Origin: Betaproteobacteria bacterium
GTDB taxonomy: Bacteria; Pseudomonadota; Gammaproteobacteria; Burkholderiales; Burkholderiaceae_C
Direction: 5' to 3'
Assembly: GCA_025354965.1 (NCBI GenBank)
Contig: JANXLW010000332.1
Span: 1-12,566 of the forward strand
DNA length: 12,566 nt
In this document: piece after piece, positions 7,277 to 12,566 of the stretch
How positions within the stretch are numbered: the first letter of the stretch is position 1
How the letters are laid out: the number at the start of each line of letters is the position of its first letter
Position numbers and translations under genes: made by a program
Notes under the pieces: generated by a model
The model's input: the letters and a program-made list of their open reading frames with translations, nothing else
Databases searched by the model: none
What the model was told of the DNA's origin: nothing

Positions 7277-8140
7277 TCATAGCTTGGTCAACACAGCTTG
7301 CCTCAATGCAGGCTCCAGTTTGTCTCGCAACATCTTAACGACTTCTGCCAGTGGCGTCATCGGCACCTCATTTTTCCGCACGAAGGCTTGCCAGAGTCTT
7401 TGACGTGACACGTCGTCGGCGAACTCGTCAGTCAACCCGATCGGGAATTCGGTAGGGACAGCCATTCCGCGACGTGCAAAGGTGGCAGCGATTGCTGCGA
7501 CCAGCGTGTTGAAGTCCAGCGCCTCCCGGTCCAGCAGTACCGAGAGATCGAGATAATCTTTCAGGCGGCTATTGGTCATGCCCAACAATGCAATGGCATG
7601 CAATTTCTCAGCGACCACTGTGTAGACGGGGTAGGTTCGCAGCATTGGCGCCGGAAAATCCGCGATCAGTACCGGGTACGTGGCCAGAATCGGTCCAGGC
7701 GTGACCGCGTCACCGAATCCGATATCGACTTGTATTCGGCACTTGGCGCGAGCCAGTTCGGCTGTGATCATGACCCTGGCGCCGGCATAGCCCGCATCCT
7801 TGCGGATTTCCTCGACAGTGACGCTGACCGGGTCAAACACGATACCGTCGGCCACCTGAACCGAGGCGATGTCACGAAATGTCTGCCCGATGGAGACCAG
7901 ATCACTAGCGCCAAAGCCAAGCAAGTCGGCATCCCGGGTGGGCCGGTGTGGCAGGTCGTACCAGATCGCAAACAGCAAAGCACCCTTGAGCACAAAGTTG
8001 CCAGCATGTTGGGACCGGCTCAAGCGGTAGAGCAAGCGCTCCAGGGCGTACCGAACCAGAATCTGGTTGAAGTCCGTCTTGTCTGCCTTGGCAAGATTGA
8101 GAAGGCGTGCCCGTACCGAGGCGGCGAGATCTTTGCTCAT
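7277..8140 (-). CDS. abiEii: AbiEii nucleotidyltransferase toxin (type IV TA / abortive infection)
   Basis: AbiEii is the toxin of the AbiE phage-exclusion system, a DNA-polymerase-beta-like nucleotidyltransferase; relatives modify tRNA. The start at 8140 gives 287 residues, typical for the family. Four motifs are visible: LKGALLFAIWY (51-61, motif I region), TRDADLLG (68-75, the DxD metal site, Asp70 and Asp72), VAEKLHAI (176-183, catalytic Lys179) and SRLKDYLDL (191-199, Arg192, Lys194, Asp195, Asp198). The frame is open further upstream, but the ATGA overlap with the antitoxin stop (8137-8140) fixes the start. In this system toxin and antitoxin do not form a complex; the antitoxin represses transcription. 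It looks intact. Confidence 0.93.
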   Translation of the reverse strand: MSKDLAASVRARLLNLAKADKTDFNQILVRYALERLLYRLSRSQHAGNFVLKGALLFAIWYDLPHRPTRDADLLGFGASDLVSIGQTFRDIASVQVADGIVFDPVSVTVEEIRKDAGYAGARVMITAELARAKCRIQVDIGFGDAVTPGPILATYPVLIADFPAPMLRTYPVYTVVAEKLHAIALLGMTNSRLKDYLDLSVLLDREALDFNTLVAAIAATFARRGMAVPTEFPIGLTDEFADDVSRQRLWQAFVRKNEVPMTPLAEVVKMLRDKLEPALRQAVLTKL

Positions 8141-8742
8141 TCCAGCGCCTCCAGGTAGGGTCGCATGACATTGGCGACGCGACAAACTTTCGCGAAGTGC
8201 CAAAGGTCGTTGGCAGAGACTTTCTGCTGCGCACGTGCATCCTTGAGCGCTTCGAGCGCGACGTCGATCCCTATCTTGTTGCGCTGCTTGAAGCAATCGG
8301 CAATGGTCTTGGCCACGCCATAGACCTTGAGCTTGACCTGGTCGCGCTCAACAACCTCGACACCTTCCGCGTAAGCCGCGCCAGTGAACTGAACCATCTT
8401 GACGGGTGGATAGTCAATTGCTGGCGTATGGCTGCCACGCGGCATGGCGATCCAGATCTGACGCGGCAACTGAGTGGTCAGGCCGTGAAACTGCAAAGCT
8501 GTGAGCAGACAAAAGACGGCTTGCGGTACTTTGATGGCAATGGTGATCAGGCTTTCAAACTCTGAAGCCTCTGTTTGTGGCAGACGGTACAGGCCGCGAC
8601 CAACTTTTTCCAACTGGCCAGTCGCTGTGAGTCTCGTCAGGACGACCCGTGCAAGACCCGCTTCTTTCAGATCACTGGAACGCAGCATTCCCTTTTGACG
8701 GGCAAGCGTCAAAACGGTTTGGGTTTGAGTGTCAGGCTGCAT
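8137..8742 (-). CDS. abiEi: AbiEi antitoxin / transcriptional repressor
   Basis: This 201-residue protein is the antitoxin of the AbiE pair. The N-terminus (about residues 1-55: LTLARQKGMLRSSDLKEAGL, then GQLEKVGRGLYRLP) is the winged-helix DNA-binding domain of AbiEi proteins. The rest (from about residue 60) matches the AbiEi C-terminal domain, including VFCLLTALQFHGL, QIWIAMPRG and VYGVAKTIADCFKQRNKIG. The start at 8742 has no clear ribosome-binding site, and ATG at codon 19 would cut the wing, so the first is preferred. It overlaps the toxin gene by four bases. An inverted repeat upstream is the likely operator. Confidence 0.9.
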   Translation of the reverse strand: MQPDTQTQTVLTLARQKGMLRSSDLKEAGLARVVLTRLTATGQLEKVGRGLYRLPQTEASEFESLITIAIKVPQAVFCLLTALQFHGLTTQLPRQIWIAMPRGSHTPAIDYPPVKMVQFTGAAYAEGVEVVERDQVKLKVYGVAKTIADCFKQRNKIGIDVALEALKDARAQQKVSANDLWHFAKVCRVANVMRPYLEALE

Positions 8743-8765
8743 CAGGGCAAAGTATGTTCCATATT

Positions 8766-8791
8766 TACGTCAACCACAAATATATGACGTA
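8766..8791 (-). promoter_or_regulatory. Inverted repeat, likely AbiEi operator
   Basis: TACGTCA (8766-8772) and TGACGTA (8785-8791) are perfect inverted copies, 24 bp before the abiEi start, in AT-rich DNA that should hold the promoter. AbiEi proteins are known to bind inverted repeats upstream of their own gene and repress it. I could not assign -35 and -10 hexamers with confidence. Confidence 0.6.
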
Positions 8792-8872
8792 TTTTTGAAA
8801 CAAAAATGAAAGACCAAACAGGGGGCAAACTAGATGTGTCGACTGTGACTGAAGCGGGTTTTTGACATTTTC

Positions 8873-8901
8873 TTGCACTTTCTCGCGTCGTGTTATATGC
8901 T
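8873..8901 (+). promoter_or_regulatory. Candidate rightward sigma-70 promoter
   Basis: TTGCAC (8873-8878), 17 bp and TATGCT (8896-8901) fit a sigma-70 promoter on the plus strand. It points to the structured region and the recombinase-like operon beginning at 9367, more than 450 bp away. It could drive that operon or a small RNA. Motif match only. Confidence 0.4.
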
Positions 8902-9191
8902 GTTAATGCGATCAGGATCCTAATCTGGTCTGCAAGCCATTGGCTATTTGAAGCTCGGCTTATCGACATTCAGCGCTACGCGCAAATACTCTTGGTGGGT
9001 CTGTCATAGACACCCCAAGCATTGACATTCAAACCTCCTCGCCCTTGCGACTGTTCTCTTGGTTCGTCAGTCGCATAGGCATGTTGGGGTGGTTGGTCTG
9101 AACAGGCCAAATTAAGTCGATTTTTTTAATACTGCGAACCCCTGGGTACGGGCACTGAGCTCACTTTCAGGACTCTTCTTTTAGCTTTCAA

Positions 9192-9211
9192 GCGCAACGA
9201 CTTTGTTGCGC
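9192..9211. repeat. Hairpin GCGCAAC/GTTGCGC
   Basis: Perfect 7-bp arms (9192-9198, 9205-9211) flank a six-base loop. No T-run follows on either strand, so it is not an obvious terminator. Its geometry matches a hairpin at 12494-12513 on the other side of the operon. Confidence 0.6.
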
Positions 9212-9220
9212 AAGCCAGTC

Positions 9221-9264
9221 TCATGGCGATGGCCATCCCTGCATGGGGTTGGCCATTGCCATGA
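9221..9264. repeat. Long inverted repeat, 15-bp arms
   Basis: TCATGGCGATGGCCA (9221-9235) and TGGCCATTGCCATGA (9250-9264) are inverted copies with a single mismatch and a 14-base loop. It lies about 100 bp before the start of the recombinase-like operon. It could be a protein-binding site, a leader RNA structure or a recombination site. Confidence 0.75.
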
Positions 9265-9366
9265 GCATCGTCAAGTTCGCCACGAGTTTTGGTCAGACAC
9301 GTGTGCATTGAAAGCGAGGCCAGTTGAGGCGCCAGCGAGGCGACTCAAGATTGAAGAGAGTTTGCC

Positions 9367-10767
9367 ATGATGCATTCAGAAGTGAGTTACACGTCGGTTT
9401 TGTCGGCCATTGCAGTCGATGACCCAGACATCGGCCATGCACTCTCCATGTTGACGGTGCTTGCGCCGAGACCGCCGGACGCTGCAGGGATCGGCCGGGT
9501 CTGTCGTGGCAGTTTGACGGCAGTGAGAGCGGTAATTTCAATGATCGGCACGCCTTCAGAAAAGCTACTGAAAATTGAATCCGACATGCGCGCGCTCGCC
9601 CATGTGGTGGCACAGGAGCTGCGGGAATCGGGCACCCAGGAACTGGCGTTGCCGATGTTGGCCCGGACCGGTAAATATCCACAATGGAGCGTTCTGGCTG
9701 CACTGGCTGAACCCGATATGCCCGTTGGCGCGCGTCTCGCCGCCGGCGTTGAGTTGCTGCGTTCCTGGAAAGATGGTTGCGAAATTACAAAGGCAGCGAC
9801 GGCCGACATTGCTGCGGCCATCAAAGAAGAGCCTATCTCCATGCACGGGCTGCGTCTGCTGTTGGAGGGCCTGACTCCTGATGAGGAAATTGCATCAGAG
9901 TGGCACAGGCGCCTGCGTCGATCCTGGCGCCAAGCGGTACTTCATTTCGGTGAGGTCGGCACCACACCACCCCCGGCAACCTTTGAAGACCGGGCACGAG
10001 GCCAGATTCTTGAATCATCGGTTTATGCAAGCGCAGCCCGGCGCGCAGGGGCGTCAAACCACCGCCAGTTGAGCAAGTTGCAGAGCAACAGCACGCTGGC
10101 GCAAATTGGCAACTGGATTGAAAGTGATGATTTTCGGGGGGTGTACGGTTTTGTGACTGGCACCACCGGATTCACTATTGATCTGATTCCATCTATCCCC
10201 CTGCAATCACCAACCGTCCAGTCCGACTGGGTGGTTGTCATCGATGTGGCCACTGGTTGTTTGAAGATGGATGTGAGTGTCCTGGTGCAAGAGGCTGCCC
10301 GCGCACCGATGGCGACAACCATCATGTCGAACTTTGTCTGCTGCAAGCCGATGCCAAAAAAATTGGCGGACCAACTGCGTAGCCGGCTTGAGAAATATCC
10401 GAACGCACGTTGGCTGCGAGATCTGTATCCAGAGGCGACAGCACTGGATGCCCGATCTTCGGTACTTCAGTGTCACGATGAAATCAAACCTTCATGGTCG
10501 CGCCTCAGAAGGTCAGCAGGGACCTTCATCAGAAACCTGGAGATTGATAACCTGCTGGCTTGCATGATCTCGGGGGATTTTGGACACATACCAAGGAGCA
10601 AGTTGTACTACGCGTGCGTTGAACCGAAAGAACTGTTCGAGGCCAGTGCACGCTTCTATCAGGGCGCCGGCTGGGGAGCACCGGTGCCAATGCCCACCGA
10701 CACCCTCGCCTTTGGTTGTCGGGTCGTGCCGACCGACGCGCAGATTCGCAACATCAACCAGTGGTGA
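9367..10767 (+). CDS. Large recombinase-associated protein, N-terminal part, ending at an in-frame TGA
   Basis: This 466-residue frame starts at ATG 9367 (9370 also possible) behind an SD-like GAAGAGAG. I do not recognise a named family. The N-terminal 170 residues look helical and rich in Ala and Leu; a mixed region with a WVVVIDVATG strand follows around 290. The frame ends at TGA 10765-10767 after NINQW. The same frame then continues open for 17 codons into the next reading frame, with no other stop, up to 11448. That next part looks like the end of a tyrosine-recombinase-type protein. I therefore read 9367-11448 as one ancestral gene of about 693 codons broken by a nonsense codon. Alternatives are two genes with poor reinitiation, or a sequencing error. 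Confidence 0.65.
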   Translation: MMHSEVSYTSVLSAIAVDDPDIGHALSMLTVLAPRPPDAAGIGRVCRGSLTAVRAVISMIGTPSEKLLKIESDMRALAHVVAQELRESGTQELALPMLARTGKYPQWSVLAALAEPDMPVGARLAAGVELLRSWKDGCEITKAATADIAAAIKEEPISMHGLRLLLEGLTPDEEIASEWHRRLRRSWRQAVLHFGEVGTTPPPATFEDRARGQILESSVYASAARRAGASNHRQLSKLQSNSTLAQIGNWIESDDFRGVYGFVTGTTGFTIDLIPSIPLQSPTVQSDWVVVIDVATGCLKMDVSVLVQEAARAPMATTIMSNFVCCKPMPKKLADQLRSRLEKYPNARWLRDLYPEATALDARSSVLQCHDEIKPSWSRLRRSAGTFIRNLEIDNLLACMISGDFGHIPRSKLYYACVEPKELFEASARFYQGAGWGAPVPMPTDTLAFGCRVVPTDAQIRNINQW

Positions 10768-10818
10768 ATACACACCGCGGGCAGCGTAGCACCAGGCAAG
10801 CACTGCGCCCTTGCCCAA

Positions 10819-11448
10819 GTGCTGGAGCACCACAACCGCTTCATCGCTCTAACTGGTTTTCGCTTGGCGCTGCTTTTTGGCATGCGAGAACAGCGTCAGT
10901 ACGTCCTGAGCGCCGATGTAGATGAACGCGTCGATCGATGGCTATCACTTGATGACAAACACGTGCCTGGCCTGAGCGGTGCGCTGCCCGTGCCGCTCAC
11001 GCAATTTGCCGCAAAAACAATTGGCGCGGTGCGCGCACATTGCCGCGCCCTCCACTCGCGCCTGCATCAACAGCGTCTGCAATACAGCGAGTTGGCACGC
11101 TGGTGCGACCAGGTCGTCCGGCGACAAAGTGTTCCTCTGCTGATGAAAGCCGCATCACCCAACCGCCTGCAGGAAGTTGGCACCCAGGATTGCCTGCGAC
11201 CATTGCCAGCCGGAATGACGATCGCCCCCGACTTTGGTCGAAAGGTGATGGAAAACGCCCTTCGTGATCTGGGTCTGCGCACCGGCGACATCGACGCCGT
11301 CCTAAGGCACTCGGTGCTGGGCCAGTCCAGGGCAAGTTCAGTCAGTGATTTCAATCTACTTGAGTGGCTGAAGCGCGTCACACCCGCGATGGATAGCGTC
11401 GCCATTGAACTTTTTGGTGACGTGTATTTCGGCTTGGCCAAGGAGTGA
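10819..11448 (+). CDS. Tyrosine-recombinase-like C-terminal part, in frame with the preceding gene
   Basis: The first usable start is GTG at 10819, without a visible ribosome-binding site, and the frame is open back to the TGA at 10765. The 209 residues have the outline of a tyrosine recombinase catalytic domain. HNRFIALTGFRLALLFGMRE (4-23) resembles the box around the first catalytic Arg. PDFGRKVMENALRDLGLRTGDIDAVLRHS (137-165) resembles the region around HxxR and the later His. The expected His and Arg of HxxR appear as Lys142 and Glu145, and no obvious nucleophilic Tyr follows, so it is probably not catalytic. It ends AAGGAGTGA, which also supplies the ribosome-binding site of the next gene. 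Family assignment is pattern-based and uncertain. Confidence 0.6.
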   Translation: MLEHHNRFIALTGFRLALLFGMREQRQYVLSADVDERVDRWLSLDDKHVPGLSGALPVPLTQFAAKTIGAVRAHCRALHSRLHQQRLQYSELARWCDQVVRRQSVPLLMKAASPNRLQEVGTQDCLRPLPAGMTIAPDFGRKVMENALRDLGLRTGDIDAVLRHSVLGQSRASSVSDFNLLEWLKRVTPAMDSVAIELFGDVYFGLAKE

Positions 11449-11451
11449 ATC

Positions 11452-12441
11452 ATGAGCAAGGAAGATTTTCTAAAAACCGCTGGACTGTGGCCTGAGCAGG
11501 ATGAGGTGGGTCTGTGGCAATGGCGCGTCAGTGGCGAGGTGCAGCCGCGCATCCGCCGCTTCACGGCCTTCATCCAGGAGGTCCTTGCATGCCCAGTTCA
11601 GGTCACAGGAACGCTGGCCGCCCGTCTTGTGTGTCTAGATGGCATTACCCCAAGGTCGTTGCAGACGATGGGCCTACAACGTGTCGTTCCCTATCAGGTC
11701 GCAGAAGACGTCATGATCGAGTGGGAGGAATTGACGCCACCGCGCACCGAGCGCCGGTTGTTGTCCAGATTGACAGCGGCCGTGTGGCCCTTTACTATGA
11801 TCGAGGCCGGTATCACATCATGCACTCCACCGATCAATATGGTGAAGGAGCTCGATGTTTTCCTTGGCAACAGTGCGGCGTACCGGTCATTCTCCGACAG
11901 ATCAAGTGAACTGGAACGGGACGCTGTCTGCTGGTGGTACCAGGGTCTGCCTGCACCGCTGTTCGCGCACCAAAGTGAGCTGCAAGTATTGTCGGCGTTA
12001 CCGCGCAGTGCACTGGCACGGATGCGCAAAAAGCTGGCCGTCATTCAGCCGCTACCAGAAGAGCAAAACCCAGGTGAGGCGTCAGACACCGACCTTGGCT
12101 TCACCGCAGAACTCGTTGATAGCGCGACCTTCTCCGAGGCTGGCGACAGGAGTCCTGTTGTCTTGCAGCAGGGCATAGACGTGCTGAGCATCACTGGGCA
12201 GGAAGTGGACGGCATGACCAAACGCCGCTGGGCGCAATCGCTGTTCGATTTGCAGTCGCGCGCGCAAGCCGCCGGACCCCTCACCAGTTTGCTGTTGGCG
12301 TGGGTACTTGATCTCTGTGAGAACGGCACTGTTGGTAACAGCAACCTCGCCCGAAGCACGGTGCGTCAATACTTCCGTTGCGCGGCCATGCCACTGTTTG
12401 AAGCACTGCGAATGATGACTCAAAAGGTAATGATTCGGTGA
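11452..12441 (+). CDS. Unknown recombinase-operon protein, possibly C-terminally truncated
   Basis: The ATG at 11452 lies three bases after the previous stop, with AAGGAG at good spacing, so the two are cotranscribed and coupled. The 329-residue product has no domain I can name. Its N-terminal 170 residues hold many Trp and Arg. The middle (about 205-260) is a low-conservation acidic linker. The last 50 residues (LTSLLLAWVLDLCENGT, then SNLARSTVRQYFRCAAMPLFEAL) look like the helical core-binding domain of tyrosine recombinases, where partners normally continue into a catalytic domain. Here the protein ends 12 residues later at TGA, so truncation is plausible. It could equally be a stand-alone DNA-binding partner of an integrase. 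Confidence 0.65.
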   Translation: MSKEDFLKTAGLWPEQDEVGLWQWRVSGEVQPRIRRFTAFIQEVLACPVQVTGTLAARLVCLDGITPRSLQTMGLQRVVPYQVAEDVMIEWEELTPPRTERRLLSRLTAAVWPFTMIEAGITSCTPPINMVKELDVFLGNSAAYRSFSDRSSELERDAVCWWYQGLPAPLFAHQSELQVLSALPRSALARMRKKLAVIQPLPEEQNPGEASDTDLGFTAELVDSATFSEAGDRSPVVLQQGIDVLSITGQEVDGMTKRRWAQSLFDLQSRAQAAGPLTSLLLAWVLDLCENGTVGNSNLARSTVRQYFRCAAMPLFEALRMMTQKVMIR

Positions 12442-12493
12442 AACCGTAGGCCAGTGCAGAAATTGCTGGACACAAACAACTTTTTCCCCTACC

Positions 12494-12513
12494 GTTGCAC
12501 TTGTGCGTGCAAC
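12494..12513. repeat. Hairpin GTTGCAC/GTGCAAC after the recombinase-like operon
   Basis: Perfect 7-bp arms (12494-12500, 12507-12513) flank a six-base loop, 52 bp past the last stop. A run of five T's precedes it but none follows on the plus strand, so termination there is unproven. A frame open from 12434 to the window end, with a GTG at 12503, may be the start of a further gene, but it is too short to judge. Confidence 0.55.
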
Positions 12514-12566
12514 CTCTACTTTCCCCGACATAGCTGACACCGAGGCTGCCGTTGACGCGCCGCCAG

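Larger units (their letters stand above)
8902..9366. other. Structured gene-free region upstream of the recombinase-like operon
   Basis: No coding frame is convincing in this stretch. It holds an unusual density of inverted repeats. An outer pair is CACCCCAA/TTGGGGTG (9011-9018 with 9084-9091), and nested inside it is GCGACTG/CAGTCGC (9047-9053 with 9068-9074). A short TTGGTCT/AGGCCAA stem (9093-9110) is followed by a run of seven T's at 9121-9127. Two strong hairpins then lie at 9192-9211 and 9221-9264. An SD-like GAAGAGAG precedes the next gene. Confidence 0.5.

Noticed and set aside
7598..8565. Plus-strand frames across the abiE genes
   Set aside because: They are antisense to AbiEi and AbiEii, whose motifs are complete, and have no domain of their own.
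10765..10767. TGA as a selenocysteine codon
   Set aside because: No selenoprotein-type context and no evident hairpin directly after the codon; a nonsense mutation is simpler.
11067..11573. Minus-strand frame of 168 codons
   Set aside because: It overlaps the plus-strand recombinase-like genes, has Arg/Ser-rich shadow composition and no ribosome-binding site or domain.
12082..12540. Minus-strand frame of 152 codons at the right end
   Set aside because: It is antisense to the 329-residue gene, which has an excellent ribosome-binding site and coupling to its neighbour; no recognisable motif in the antisense frame.

Overview
The window looks like a chromosomal stretch of a betaproteobacterium, most likely Burkholderiales/Comamonadaceae. 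This rests on protein style (GroEL/GroES and GalE-like sequences), moderately high GC and the CIRCE plus heat-shock promoter arrangement; no phylogeny was run. A core housekeeping operon at the left end is followed by about 10 kb of accessory DNA full of toxin-antitoxin (TA) type modules, gene relics and recombination-related sequence.

Layout. (1) 94-2252, minus strand: groES-groEL with a CIRCE operator inside a heat-shock-type promoter. (2) 2318-2700, minus: a galE relic with an internal deletion, a frameshift and a missing 3' end. (3) 2790-5017, minus: three TA-like modules in a row. These are an intact Phd/VapC-type pair (3212-3457 and 2790-3215), an intact FitA/FitB-type pair (3976-4230 and 3563-3979), and a decayed 'mobile mystery' pair (frameshifted HTH protein A, Fic protein B truncated before its catalytic motif). 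(4) 5401-6597, minus: a stand-alone AAA-type ATPase with a probable C-terminal winged helix. (5) 6598-7276: a non-coding stretch with repeated CCCAATGG-type motifs, a Rho-independent terminator and the 3' half of an initiator tRNA-Met gene, which resembles an attachment-site scar. (6) 7277-8742, minus: a complete AbiEi/AbiEii module. (7) 8743-9366: a highly structured intergenic region. (8) 9367-12441, plus: an operon of poorly known proteins that I read as degenerate tyrosine-recombinase-related. The first reading frame is cut by one in-frame TGA, and the second may be truncated.

How it fits together. The two intact VapC-type modules each have a promoter with operator-like dyads between or around the -35 and -10, as expected for autoregulated TA operons, and three of the TA pairs use ATGA stop/start overlaps. 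The tRNA fragment, with its terminator on the left, suggests that DNA to its right (AbiE plus the recombinase-like operon) is one end of an integrated island and that the left side is the older chromosome. The left side has also collected accessory genes. The most unusual part is the recombinase-like operon with its internal stop codon and the inverted-repeat-rich region in front of it.
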